Positions 12,011-24,649 are shown, counted from the first letter of the stretch. The stretch: 64,000 nucleotides of DNA from Impatiens glandulifera (GCF_907164915.1 NC_061862.1:29405151-29469150), one strand, 5' to 3'. Translations and numbers: made by a program. The notes: generated by a model from the letters alone, not told the origin.

Positions 12011-12219
12011 ATCAGATAGGCATCTAAAGGCAGATACTCTTCCAAACAGCTGGCAACAGAGTCTTCCAGGCAGCTGACAGTAGAGCTCAACAAATGAATA
12101 ACCGCCACGTATGCCATAATTCAAATTGCCTGTACTGCATTGTACTACCACGATCTCAAGAATATTTTTCTGTTTTACTACCCAGTACCTCATGAATAGT
12201 ACATCCAACGGAAAAATGA

Positions 12220-12445
12220 CATGTGTCCAAAAGAAGGATTTGACCGTTGAAGCTTTTCAAGAATAAATTGATGCCTAAGACAACGGAAAAATTACAGGCT
12301 GAAAAATACAAGAAATAGAGAGAGAGCTGCTTCATGTGTCCAAAAGAAGGATTTGACCGTTGAAGCTTTTCAAGAATAAATTGATGCCTAAGACAACGAA
12401 AAAATTACAGGCTGAAAAATACAAGAAATAGAGAGAAAGCTGCTT
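12220..12445 (+). repeat. 113-bp tandem duplication in LTR 2
   Basis: Two copies starting at 12220 and 12333, each opening CATGTGTCCAAAAGAAGGAT and closing at GAGCTGCTT or AAGCTGCTT, differ by about two substitutions. The block lies where LTR 1 has its TATA and transcription-start region, so it may double promoter elements. Confidence 0.88.
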
Positions 12446-13039
12446 CATTCATTTTTCTTTCAAGAAAGTTTCTGAAATCAAACATCTCACTTATCATCTA
12501 GCTGTGAATACATTGTATTACATACTGTCTTTTCTATGAGAAAACTTCAATGTTGTAAGTTGAACAAAGGTTGTTTTGTTCAACAGAGAGTTAGCTAGAT
12601 TAGTGAACTGTATTTGATTCAAAGAATTATAGTGAATCCTTTCGGTGGTTGGAAGAAGGGGTGACGTATGAGAGTTTGCTCCGAACATCCATAAACAACT
12701 TCTTGTGTTCTTTACTTTCTGTCATTCATCTTTCATTGGTTCAAAACTTCAAATCCGACAAACATTTCCGCACTTGAATCTGTTTCAAGAGTTCGAAGGA
12801 TTTGCGAAAAATAGAAAGAGATATTAATCCCTAACAGGATTTCTATCAAACCGTTTATCCGAAGTCGTCATCAATGGCCAGACTCCCGTCTCTATTGGTG
12901 TCGCCGATCCTAACAATTCATGTTAGAGATTTTCTTAATGGAATCTTCACTATGTTCATCTTAATTTGTTATTGTTGAATGTACATGTAAAGGAATTGGT
13001 ATGAGTTCTATGGACTCATCAATTCTATATGACTTCTCA

Positions 13040-15181
13040 TTGACTTATGGATTCATCCCGTTCTATCCTTTGAAGAACACAATATCTCTGCACCTAACAA
13101 TTCTCTTCTTTTATGGGTCCCATAATATGTACCCAAATTCCTCATTTCCATATCCAAAGAAAATACATGGAATTGCTTTATCATCCAACTTGGATATTTG
13201 TTCCTTTGGAATCTGCACATATGCTTTGCATCCAAACACCCTTAGATGCGAGTATGAAATATTTTTCTTAAACCATTCTTTCTGGTATTTCAAACTTCAA
13301 AGGAACAGAGGGTGACATGTTTATGAGATAACAAGTTGTGCAAACTTCTTCTCCCCAAAACTGTTTTGGCAACTTTGTCATCTTCAGCATGCATCTCACC
13401 TTTTCTACAATGGTGCGATTCATTCTTATAGCCACCCCATTGTGCTGTGGAGTTCCAGGCACTGTTTTCTTATGTCGAATTCCATATTTTACATAATATG
13501 CTTTAAAGTCCTTGGAGGTATACTCTCCCCTGTTATCAGAGAGAAGACATTTCAACTTATTGTTTGTCTCTCTTTCTACCATGACATGGAACTCTTGAAA
13601 GTAATTAAATATTTGGTCTTTCATTCTCATAAAATAAAACCACACATTTCTAGATGCATCATCAATAAATGTTAGAAAATATTAATTGTCACCCAATGGT
13701 TCATCCTCAAAATGACCACACACATCTGAATAAACAATGTCCAACACATTATGTTTCATTTCTGATGTTTGACTAAAAGAGACTCTGTGTTGCTTACCAA
13801 ATGGGTAGTAGTCGCATAGATCCAGAACTTCATCTTTGGTTGAGAGGATGCGAAGCTTCCTCGCCAGAATTCGTAGCCTTTTCTCACTCATGTGGCTGAG
13901 ACGTTGATGCCACAGATTTAAAGAGCTTTCAGCTTGTACTGCATTCAGTCCATTCCTGAGTATCTTCACATGGGTTTGGTATAGGGAGTGCAACGACTTC
14001 CCTTATGCTACAATCATTGATCCTTTGCTAAGCTTCCATTCTCTACCACCAAGGTAATGCTTGAATCCATCTTTTTCCAATGCATCACCTGATATCAAGT
14101 TTAGAAGAAAATCGTGAATATGTCGCACATCTTTTAGTGTTAACTAATGTCCCAACTTTGTCTGCAAACAAATATCATCAATACCCACAATGCTCAAGTG
14201 ACTAGTATTACCCATCTTCACTATACCAAGATCTCTAGTCTTGTAAGTCGTGAAGAACTCTCTATTCGATGTAGTATGATAGCAAATACATGTATCAACT
14301 ATCCACTCAACTCCTTGGTGACCTTCTACATGTAGATATTGTTCCTATTTACAAGAAAGAATCACTACATCCTCTGCAATTACTGTGGTTGTTGTATTTA
14401 TGTTCTTATCATCTTTCTTCTAAATTTTGCCTTCATTTTGTAGTCTTTTTCATGCTCTACAATTTTTCTTCATGTGAAATTCTTTACCACATTGATAATA
14501 TTGTCTTCCCTTATAATTTGATTTGCCTCTAGACTTGTTATGGTTTATTGATTGTTGTCGGTATTCAGCTCTTCCCCTATTCTATGTGATTAAGGTTTTT
14601 GCACTATTTGTATTAGTTAACTTCTTTCTTGTCTCCTCATTGAACAAGCTGCTAGTAACTATACTCATAGTAAGCACACCATTTAGAGCTGTATTACTTA
14701 CTGTCACAACCAAGGTTTCCCAACTGTCGGGCAATGATCCCAAGAGCAATAAAGTTTGTAGCTAATCTTCTAAGGTCATCTCCATCCCTAATAATTGATT
14801 AATTATGCTCTAGAACTCATTTAAATGCTCAACAACACATGTACCTTCTCTGAATTTCAGATTTACTAATTTTTGAATTAGAAACGCTTTGTTACCTGTT
14901 GTTTTTTGCTCATACAATGACTCCAGCTTCTTCCACAAATCATGTGCACTCTTATCACTTGCTACATTGTGGTATACACTATCATCAAGCCACAGTCTAA
15001 TTGTGCCGACTACTTTCTAGTTCAATTTTGTCCAATCAGTGCCAGGCATGTCTTTTGGCTACGCATTATTTCCTTTAACCAGTTCATACAAATCTTTGTA
15101 GAAAAGTATATCCTCCATTTTGGATTTCCAAATTTTCCAGTTATTATTTGTCAACAAGATCATTATGCTACTGCCTTCCAT
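13040..15181 (-). pseudogene. Copia-1 Gag, protease and integrase remains
   Basis: On minus, Gag starts at the ATG ending at 15181 (MEGSSIMILLTNNNWKIWKS, the usual copia Gag opening). A UBN2-like region follows, then a knuckle CGKEFHMKKNC near 14465-14500 whose first cysteine is replaced by tyrosine. A protease-like WIVDTCICYH lies near 14300. The GAG-pre-integrase domain LNLWHQRLSHMSEKRLRIL (13993-13682) leads into integrase (DIVYSDVCGH; LLSDNRGEYTSKDFKAYY at 13645-13268; VFGCKAYVQIPKEQ at 13293-13111). In-frame stops are frequent, so the gene is dead. Confidence 0.85.
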
Positions 15182-15221
15182 CTCAACCTACAAAAGCACT
15201 CTTCAAAATATAAACCTAACA

Positions 15222-15233
15222 ACTATTATACCA
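15222..15233 (-). other. Copia-1 primer binding site
   Basis: On minus, TGGTATAATAG begins two bases after the 5' LTR. It resembles the initiator-Met tRNA site TGGTATCAGAG with substitutions. Confidence 0.6.
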
Positions 15234-15235
15234 CT

Positions 15236-15731
15236 TGTTGGGAATTTTGAAGCGAATAATACTTTTATATTGTAATCAATCGATATGAGATGAGTAAATG
15301 CACATGTTATCCAAATCTAAAATAGGAAATCAAACACAATAAAACAATACCAGATTTATGTGGAAAACCCTCTCAACTTGAAGGTAAAAAACTACGGGGT
15401 CAATCGACAAATTTCACTATAAACAAGAAACTGATACAAATGTTATTCTCAACTTTAAAACATAAAATTGAGGTATACAAACAGAAAAAACTAATTTCAT
15501 TTTGAACTAAGAAAGTTTAGATATAAGACAACAAGAAATTAGAACTTGAATGTTATAAAGGTAAGGAGATCTCTAATGCCTCCTCTTCTTCTTCCTCTAT
15601 TTCTTTACTTTTTAGTAGAATTATTTTCACGGCAGAATGTTATCTCTTTCTAAAAGTGATTAATGAATAACATCTTAGGATTTTCTTGTTTAATTAAGTG
15701 CCTAATTGAGCTGGACTTACAAGACCGAACA
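15236..15731 (-). repeat. Copia-1 5' LTR (496 bp)
   Basis: Runs from TGTTGGGAAT to CCGAACA on the plus strand, i.e. TGTTCGG to CCCAACA on the element strand. It aligns with the split 3' LTR pieces at 3998-4367 and 9510-9614. Confidence 0.85.
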
Positions 15732-16478
15732 ATAGGTGCTTTTAAATGACGGTTATACATCCCCTCTGATTCGCTCATATGGGCCAAAATTAGGTTTGCA
15801 ATCACAAATAATTTTTATGTTGTTAATTACCCATGTAATTTTGTATTCGCCAAAATGTTTGCTTGTTTTGGTTGTTGTATGTTTTTTTTCTTTGTTTTGG
15901 GTGTTGGATGTTTTTTTTCTTTGATTATGGGATGAGTGTTTCGCATTTGTGTGGGTGTTTCTCTTCTTTTTTTTCACAAACTTACTCATACTTAGTATTT
16001 GTATGTTCTCATTTATCCACGAAGTCGAGATTTTTTCAATTAAGTGAGTGAATGAAAAGTTTTAACTTTCAAAAAGAAAATATGAATAAAATAATGAGAG
16101 AAAAAATTAACTAATTTTTAATAATAAGAATGTTTACTTAAAACTTTTAATAATTAATACATATAATATAAATGAGATAGTTATAAAATAGATACATCTA
16201 ATCTAATGAATTTTTTTCTTAAATTCAAACAAAGAATTTATATTACATTTCTCTCTTTCTCAAACCATAAATTACTTGGTTAATTAACACTATAAAATAC
16301 TAAATTATCATTATATATTTTACATTTATAAACTTTAAATTTAAAAACTAAAATTGATAATTCAACCTAACTAATTCTAGCAAACCTTAGTCAAATCAGA
16401 TTCTATTACAATAATCCCATAAATCTACCATTAATATAAATTAGATTATATATTTATCTTCGAATTTGAAAAATAAAA
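15732..16478. other. Intergenic, no gene seen
   Basis: T-rich then AT-rich sequence. Open frames at 15736-16051 are low complexity (runs of Phe, Leu and Cys) and match no family I know. Confidence 0.5.
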
Positions 16479-16748
16479 ATGTACGGAAGGTGGGAATCTA
16501 CTGGTCAATCTCGACATGCAGGTTATAGAATTGAAAGTGCGAAATCAATTGAAGGTCAGATTCCAGATCTCTCTATTCAAAAACTACCTTCAGAATCCAG
16601 AAACGCTATATCCACCTTCCCGGCCGACAGCCCTATCAAAGATCAATCATGCTTTTCCGGCAGCCGGACGGCCGGTCACTCAACGCCAGCAGGTTCTCTT
16701 CTCTCTCTCTCTCTCTCTCTCATGGTTCTTCTTCTTCTTTCGTTTTAA
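16479..16748 (+). CDS. Unrecognised open frame or first exon, uncertain
   Basis: An 89-codon frame opens MYGRWESTGQSRHAGYRIES in a patch distinctly richer in G and C than its surroundings (about 16480-16695). Two overlapping frames cross the same patch. I recognise no domain. The last 15 codons run into a CT microsatellite (LSLSLSL), so a real product would more likely splice out near 16690, where CAGCAG|GTTCTC offers a GT. It could be the first exon of a gene whose remainder has decayed, a noncoding transcript, or chance. No downstream exon was identifiable. Confidence 0.2.
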   Translation: MYGRWESTGQSRHAGYRIESAKSIEGQIPDLSIQKLPSESRNAISTFPADSPIKDQSCFSGSRTAGHSTPAGSLLSLSLSLMVLLLLSF

Positions 16749-17568
16749 TTTCTTGTTTGTAAACAATATATTATGTAGTGGTGATTCAACAAAAATTCTT
16801 ATACATTTATTTATTCTTTAATTTGATCGAAATATGTTATATTTCCATAGAAATGTATTATGTTGTTATGCCTAAAAAGAAATAATACATTTATTTTATC
16901 TAAGAAAAATACACTCTTGTATACATACATATATAAAATGGCTATCATTCTTGAATTTCTAAAAATAATTAAAAATTAGTTAAAATGTAACGGGTTTTAT
17001 TAAGAAAACAAAAGTATATGATTATTACATTATTAATGATATCACAAATAGCACTATGTATAAGAAAAAACTTAACCCCACTAAAGTAATATAGTAATAA
17101 TTGTTGGTTTAAGAGACCAAATGGTCACGGATTTAATTTCAAATAAAAGCGATTTGAGTTGAAACAGGTGTCATAATAATTTTATTTAATTAAAAAAAAG
17201 CATAAAAATAACCTAACAAAATCCTTGTAGTTAATAAGAGCTCAACCATGAAGAGTTCTATACTCCAAATTTTATTATTTGAAAAACCTAATTCTTTTTC
17301 TGATTCACCTTTATATACTGAATTTTAAAAAGTATAATTGTTTGGTTAAAAAAGTTAAAAGATATTAATTCTTAATATAAAATTATTTAAAAATTAAAAC
17401 AAAAGGTCTATGTTTGATTAATTAAATAATGTGAGACGAGTGAACATGGAAAAACAAGTATTAGTTTTTTTGAAATTATTTTTAAAAAAAAAACTAACAA
17501 AACAAAGCCTTAATGTAGTGAAAATATCTCTAAGTATAAATTTTGTATTAAATTAATCAGAATGATTT

Positions 17569-17572
<4 letters not shown>

Positions 17573-17651
<79 letters not shown>
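17573..17651. repeat. (TA)n microsatellite
   Basis: Uninterrupted TA dinucleotide run of about 39 units. Confidence 0.95.
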
Positions 17652-17655
<4 letters not shown>

Positions 17656-18689
17656 TTACTTTATTAATTTCGTAAGACTATAACCTGTAAATATCACAAA
17701 TATCATGAAAAACACCTAACCAACCATTACATAATAAATAATGAGTAGCTAGTCATCAATACAAATAAAATGAAACTATACAACATACATATTTCTTTTC
17801 AACATTTTTGACTAGATACAACAAATGTTCTTTTTTTCTGAAACAAATATTAAGTATTTTATTCACAATATAATTTGGATGAGTCTTATGGTTTTCTCTA
17901 CCTTTTCTCTCATCATTTTAATTTTATATTTTTATCCATATATCTATTTTATTTTATTTTTATTTAGAAGGATAGCACATCATTCACTTTTATAATCTCA
18001 CCTCAACTTAATCATTAAAAAATATCAGAAACAATATACTTATATTTGAACTAAAAATAGAATGAGTACATATAAATTATTCATTTTTATTTTCAAATTG
18101 ATCTGTTAATGAATAATATAACCAAATATCCAAGAAGAATAGACTATTTAAATTTTTTCTAACTTGCTTGGTTGAAATTAGTTATCATTCTCAGTTAAAT
18201 TATAAAATATCAATATATTTTATGTAATTATAGTGTTGGTTAAACTAAGTAAGTTATATCTGAAAAAGTTAAATTAATTAAAAATATTAGTTTAAATAAA
18301 ATTATAAACTTTCATTTTAAAATTAAAATATATAGGATATATATAAATTGAATCAAAACAAAATTGTAAGAAATTTTTATCCTACAACAAAATTAGACAT
18401 TTTTATTTATTATTTTTATCAACTAAAACTTAAATAAAATAAAAAGTTTTACTAAAGATTGTAACTATAAACTTAGGACTATATTGATTCGGCTGATAAA
18501 CACGAATAATTCGTCATTTTATAATAAGTTAGTTTTAGCAATAAGCTAGTACGTTTAATTAAATTTAACCATACTTAAGCGTTTTGAGAATAAGTTTGAT
18601 ATGAAGCAATTAAACGTATCAAACACATTCACATTACCGATTCAAATAAGTTATACTATCAAACCTTAGTAGAGATTTATTTATTTTAA

Positions 18690-18800
18690 TTTTTTGAATG
18701 GAGATTCTACCACGACCCTACAATTATACATCCATTTCAACTTAAAGCGTTATAAGTGATAATCGAATACATGACTTTTGATCTCTTAACCATTTTTTGA
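18690..18800 (-). mobile_element. Degenerate SINE-like fragment (family B)
   Basis: Shares with the clearer copies at 24650 and 35910 the order GGAGATT, a CCATTTCAACT-type phrase, then GATCTCTTAA and a final CACTGG. It is heavily diverged, so the assignment is tentative. Confidence 0.35.
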
Positions 18801-19973
18801 CACTGGACTAAATTATTGAATTTCAAGAATGTAAAATAACCTATTATATAAAGCTCAGCTGACAAGATATTTGTGTTTCGATTTTTATTGAGAAAAGCCT
18901 TAAATTAAAATGAAGACAATGAATTGAATTGAATTTAAATTCATACCTGTTTTTTTTTTCTCACCTCTACCTATAATAGTGTGTGTTCAAAAGTAGTTTG
19001 AAATGAATAGTACGTAATTACGGGTATGCCCTCTTTATTGTTTAATTTTGGGTCTAAAATATAAGGACTTAGACATTTGAGAGGGCAAAATAGTCAAACA
19101 AGTGTAGATGGTACCCAATTTTAATGGTTAGCTCTATCTACCAATTAATCACATATATACTGCAAAAAGAATGGTAGTTGAGTCAGTACTGTCAACTACA
19201 AGTCAGTTAAAATATCCCTTGTGGAGACCACTTATAACTAATGTTAAATTTATGGATTATTTGAAAATTATTTCAAATTAATAATACCCCCCTATATCAA
19301 TCAATCTCTTAAATTCTTAACCAATTTATAATAGTATTCCAGAATAAAAGATTGTATAAAAAATAATCAAATGTTGTCACCTAATTTTCAAACTAAATTA
19401 AAGAACATAAAAAATAAGGAAATAAAATAGTTTAATCATTTTTTTTAATCGTGTGATCAGATTAACCGTGGTCGTAACCCAAATTGAAAAATAACTATAC
19501 AAACAAAACCGGGCAGATCTGTTGTCTCACAAGCCTATCCACAATTTCACCATGAAAAACATACTTCTTGAAAAATTATAAAATCTCAATCAAACATCAC
19601 CATGTTCTTTGTTTTTGAGTCTTAGTCTTCTGATTTTAATATATGAGTTAGAGATGATAAGGCAAGGTTCCGATCTCTTAAATATATGAATATATATAAG
19701 TTATTAAATTCGGAAGGAATTATAATATTGTAGTTCAAGGGAAACAAACAAAGTTGAATTAAGTATAATAATAATAATAATACAACAACATGAAATTACA
19801 AAGCAAAAATGACAAACAAACAAACAAACATAGTGCTGCAATAAGTACGAAAACATTATGGTACATAACCCTTAATAAATACATAATTTTCCAGCATGAC
19901 AATCAAGCTGGTGAAGCATGAAAGTAGTAGAGCTTGAATATTATCAATATATAGCCACTTCCATTGATTATGA

Positions 19974-20962
19974 TCAATTAACATCATCATTATCAATACT
20001 AATCCTCTCAGAATTGTTTGTCTTATTGATTACAGACGGATCATCTAAGCACATTATCGGAGCCTCCCACCCGACTCCAAAGATGGAAACTTGATCATTA
20101 GCGTTCATCAATGATGTGTGATCGTATGAATTGGCTAAAAAAGCTCCACTAGATTCATTTAGTACTTGGCTATTGAATATATCTTCATTGATCAACGAGT
20201 TCAAGAACGATGAAAATGTGTCGTCATTATTAATTATGTGACCATCAATGATATTACCAAAGTCTATGTTCTCGTCAATGCTATTTTCTTCGAGTTGTTG
20301 TTTTTGTTGTGGACGATCGATAACAATAGAACTATTTCCATTGACGAGAGTTAAGTTACTAGGTTTTGAAATGGAAATGACCTTAGAGGAAGAAGATGGT
20401 TTGTGATGATCTTCTTGCTTGGTAGATATTATTAGTGGCTTGTGTGTCCTTGGATCTATTCCTTGACCAATAAGTTTCTTACTAAGATGAGTGTTCCAAT
20501 AATTCTTTATCTCATTATCCGTCCTTCCTGAAATTCTCCCAGCTATCAAAGCCCACCTATAAAACATTTCACAAGATCTAGATCTTAAGCAAAATGTGAC
20601 ATAAAGTAGAAAAAAAAATCTAGATTGAATGAAACCCTAATCATGAATGAATACCGATTTCCTAGGAGGCGATGAAGGCGGAGGATGAGATCTTCTTCAT
20701 CAGGGGCGATTTGGCCGCGTTTGACGGAGGGACGAAGGTAGTTCATCCAACGGAGGCGGCAGCTCTTTCCGCAACGGAGTAATCCGGCACGGTGTGGGAG
20801 AGTTCTCCATCGGCCTTCACCTTCTTTCTTAATGTAAGTAGATAGAAGTTCGTCTTCTTCCGCCGTCCATGGCCCTCGTTTCAGTCCAACCTTACTGCAG
20901 CACGCCGTCGACTTTCTCCCGTTTGCCGCCGCCGATGCCGATGCTGATGCCGGACTCCTCAT
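19974..20962 (-). CDS. MYB5: R2R3-MYB transcription factor, MYB5 type
   Basis: A nuclear DNA-binding regulator. AtMYB5 relatives act with bHLH and WD40 partners in proanthocyanidin, seed-coat mucilage and trichome programmes. Exons on minus are 20962-20655 and 20556-19974, with a 98-bp GT-AG intron splitting codon 103; the product is 296 residues. R2 (about 27-79) has the tryptophans of [18 protein letters not shown] and [10 protein letters not shown]3 (about 80-131) has WALIAGR and IKNYWNTHL. The bHLH-contact signature fits at residues 91-110 (DLILRLHR to IAGR). [10 protein letters not shown] follows R3, and [10 protein letters not shown] (217-226) matches the C-terminal motif I recall from AtMYB5. 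The intron common within R2 is absent. Position 112 is Ser where most R2R3-MYBs have Pro (GRxPGRTDNE). The start is the first ATG of the frame. Confidence 0.92.
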
Positions 20963-23725
20963 TCCTTCTTTCTTAAGTCAAGAATGTTCACTTCCTTTTA
21001 TCTCTCTAGACAAAACTGGTATGAGATTTGTGAAATGTTTTTTTGACTTATATGCCTCTTATCATGTGTTTTGGCAATTCTATAACAATGAGTGATGCTC
21101 ATTTTCTAATTTTTTTACACTCATTTAAAAATATATATAAATTGAATTTAAAAGTAGAGAATTTAAGGTGTAAGAGATGATTTAAATTGGTGATTTTTAT
21201 CTCTTAAAATACTTATTTTTACTATTTGAATTACCATTGTGAATTATTTTTATAATTATATTAAAACTAAAAATTGGTATGAACCCTTTAACAGCACCCA
21301 ATTTTAAATTCGTCATTTTTAATCAGTTGAACATATATTTTTATTATTTAAACTACCATAAGATTGTTTTTATAACTGGAATTTTATGTTAGCTTATTTT
21401 AAAAAAAAAATTAATTTATTGCAAGAACCCAACAATAAAGGCATAAAATTGACTAAATAATTAAATCGAAAATTCATCCATCTCATCTTATTAACTTTTT
21501 TATATATATAAAGAATTGATTCTCATTAAATTTATTTGAATTGAATATAAAATATTAATTTACAATAAAAGAAAATAACATTTAAGATTAAATTCAAGAA
21601 CTTTTTTTAAAAAATTAAGAAAACTCCAAATTCAACGGTATCATCTCTTTTGTTGTAAAGACTCAAAAAACGGTCACCAACCCGATTGTAGGGTATAACC
21701 AACAAGACCACTCATTAAATATTAGGAGTATTATTCAGATTTTAAAAAGCCGAGATGACATGCTAAATAGATTGTGATATTGAACAAAAAAAAATACATC
21801 ATTAATTCAAATTTGAGTGATGAAAAAAATATTCTACAATGCTTTAACAATTTTTATTTTTTTTTTAAATAAAGAGAGAGAAAATTAGAATGATCTTATT
21901 AACTAAATTATATATATATATATATAAAGAGAGTAAAGAAGAAAAATTGAAAGAGAATGATATGTATCATGAAGGTTTAAAAAAAGGAGATCATTCTCTC
22001 ATTCTCTTACTCAAATTCTATCAAACAATCATTTTAAATATATAAATATAAAGTTAAGTTCTTTTATATATGTATTTGTTATGTATAAATTTCTTTATAG
22101 TTAATTCTTATTAATTAAAAATATATATATATATAAAATATTAATTTATAAATAATACAAAATAACATTTAAAATAATCAAAACAACCAAATAAGATTCT
22201 AGATGATAAATTGTATTAAAAAATTACACAAACAAAATTTCCTTAATTTGAAAGACATAATTTAAGGGGGGAAAGGAATATATATATAAAAATAAAGTTA
22301 AGTTATATGTTTTTGTATGTATAAATTTCCTTAATTTGAAAGAGATAATTTAAAGGAAAAAAAGGAATTAAGATGATCATTTAATATGGTATATATATAA
22401 CCATACATTATAAGGAGAAGACTTTGATGTGATGTGACCGTGGTGGTTACCAACATACTGAACTCACCCTCCTACTTTGTTGGACAATATCCTTAATAAC
22501 CAACTATTTTTATTAATATAAATTTAAAACTAACAAATTAATGAACAAATTTCTATTCAAGGAAATTATTAGAGATGTTTTGAAGTTGAATTTCTATACT
22601 AAATGAACATAGTTTAAGTAAAATGTCTTCAAGTATGACTTTGAAGTTTTTATGTTCATTTTGATTTCTTAGATATTTATTTTAGATTAGTGTTAATTTT
22701 GAAAAAATATTTTATTTTATTTTTGTAAATATTTAAAAGATATATAATCATAAAATATTTTGATATTTTAATCTTTTAATTAAAGAATTGATTAATATAA
22801 TTATAAAAGAGAGGATTAGATGATGTTTATATTAAAAAAAAATAAGGCCTTATTTAAGTAGAGTTATATATAATAGTTCTTAAAGAAATAAATTTAAAAG
22901 AAAAATGAATTTCCATGAATCCTCTTTACGATGTTTGATCAATATCACCCTCCACATTCCTTACCCATCCCAAACCCCCGTTCAAAGAGGTTGTTGGGAG
23001 TCATATTTCATTGAATGAAAATAAAATTAATTAAGATAATGACACTCAAATTTGTTGGGTAGACTGCCCAAATTTGATCGAGGTCTAGACAAAATGAAAA
23101 TAAAAAATGGTCTTATTTTTTATTTAAATTGTTATATTAAAATTTTGTATTATATTTTTATATGTTATTAAAGTAATTTACACCTATATTTTTGGAATTT
23201 AGATATTTTTATTTAATTTATTCATCATTTAATCTTAAAACACTTGACAAATTTATCATTTTAAAATTAATATTTCTAATAGTTAATTTTCAATATTATT
23301 AGACCCAAAACAGTCTATATGAATGACCGGATCAATGTGGTTAATATTTTGAGTAAGAAATCTTAACTTCTTAAAATTATAGATTTAACTAGTTTAAAAT
23401 GACAATTTTATTTGTGTGTTTTTGTAAGCTGAAATTGATATTAGAATTGAAATTAGAGGGTCCAATTTCAACTCTTAAGTTTGGTAAAACCTTTAATATT
23501 AAGAATTAGAATTTTAATAAAATTTAATATAGTGTAATTTTATATTTCTCAATTCCATTCTTTTTATGTTGAAATTGTAATTTCAAACTTTTTTTTATGT
23601 TTTTTCAAACTAAACAACTTAATATTTTATCATTGAAAACACGATTAAAGTTTTTAATTGATATTTTTTTTAATTTAAAATGTTTAAATATTGAATCTAT
23701 ATTTTTTTTTAAGTAAGTTAACATT

Positions 23726-23730
<5 letters not shown>

Positions 23731-23764
<34 letters not shown>
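23731..23764. repeat. (AT)n microsatellite
   Basis: Short AT dinucleotide run. Confidence 0.9.
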
Positions 23765-23768
<4 letters not shown>

Positions 23769-24114
23769 AAGAAGTTAACGTTCAACCAATATTTTGTTTT
23801 TGAATTTAAAAAGTTAAAATATTGAACCAATATATTTTATTTTTTTAATTTTTAAAGTTAAAATGTTAAACCGATATTTTTTTTAATAAAAATTAAAACT
23901 TACTAAATCTTTTAACACTCTATATATCATAATTGGTTATGTCAAATCAATATTTTAATAAAATAAATAATATATATTAAAATTAATTTTATTATTTATA
24001 TCCTAAACATAAAAAATGTGATTAAATTACAATTTATAGTTTCTCCAAACATAAAAATTGAATTTTAATTTCATAGCTGGAATTGAACGTTAATTTTAAT
24101 TTTAATTCTAATTA

Positions 24115-24193
24115 TAATTCTAATTCTAATTCTAATTCTAATTCTAATTCTAATTCTAATTCTAATTCTAATTCTAATTCTAATTCTAATTCT
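24115..24193. repeat. (TAATTC)n hexanucleotide array
   Basis: About 13 perfect TAATTC units preceded by imperfect ones from about 24095. An A-rich run follows at 24261-24278. Confidence 0.95.
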
Positions 24194-24649
24194 TTACCCT
24201 TATATTTTAATTTTTATTGGCTTGGGCCTAATTCCATATTTTTATGGAATGGCAAAAGCTAAAAAAAAAAAAAAAAAATTCAACACAACTTTAGGCCCAT
24301 ATCCACTATTGTAAAGTCGTAAACATGTCCTACAATATAAATTGATTAAACTTTTTTCAAATTTTAAAGTTTTTATTCCTTTTGCTTATAGTTTCAAACG
24401 AGCTTGGATAGTCATTTTTCTATTATTATTTCTTTCATGGAAGTAGGCATGGTCTTTATAGGGACATATGGGCTCAAGCCAATCAAAAAAAGCAAAATCA
24501 TTATTTACAAAGTCTATATATATTAGTTATAGAGTGTGAACCGATTTTTTAATTCACAAATTTCACGGGTATTGGACTGCGTTCTTAATATTCGGACCAT
24601 TTTAAAAAGATAAAAATATATATAAATAGGAACAATGTATTTTTTTTAA

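Larger units (their letters stand above)
11380..12915 (+). mobile_element. LTR element 2 of the same family, internally deleted
   Basis: Flanked by a perfect 5-bp target duplication ATTCA (11375-11379, 12916-12920). The full LTR is 11452-12915 (TGTTGGGTTA to CCTAACA). The first 72 bp (11380-11451) start like an LTR end (TGTTGGGTTGAAAATTTTTA) and finish with a polypurine tract, AAAAAGGGAGAGAT, abutting the LTR. The simplest reading is an element that lost nearly everything between the start of its 5' LTR and the polypurine tract, rather than a clean solo LTR. It carries its own minisatellite (11712-12010) and a 113-bp tandem duplication. Confidence 0.85.
3998..15731 (-). mobile_element. Ty1/copia LTR retrotransposon (host of nested block)
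   Basis: Minus-strand copia element. The 5' LTR is 15236-15731, with TGTT and AACA ends. The 3' LTR survives as two pieces, 3998-4367 and 9510-9614, which align to the 5' LTR in order. A degenerate initiator-tRNA-Met primer site (TGGTATAATAG) touches the 5' LTR, and a purine tract (GGAGGGGATGAT on minus) touches the 3' LTR. Domain order on minus is Gag, zinc knuckle, protease, integrase, RT, RNase H, the normal copia order. A LINE and an LTR split the 3' LTR, and a second LTR splits pol near 11380-12915. The first 30 or so bases of the left LTR copy are missing, so no target duplication can be assigned. Confidence 0.88.
16822..19800. other. Long AT-rich intergenic region
   Basis: No gene seen. 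Contains an (TA)n tract at 17573-17651, a degenerate SINE-like patch near 18690-18800 and scattered AT-rich repeats. The right edge (about 19800-19973) probably includes the 3' UTR of the MYB gene. Confidence 0.6.
20963..24649. other. Intergenic; MYB upstream region and AT-rich repeats
   Basis: The first several hundred bases (right of 20962) should hold the promoter and 5' UTR of the minus-strand MYB gene, but I see no decisive TATA box. The rest is AT-rich, with an (AT)n tract at 23731-23764 and a TAATTC hexamer array at 24115-24193. No further gene seen. Confidence 0.55.
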
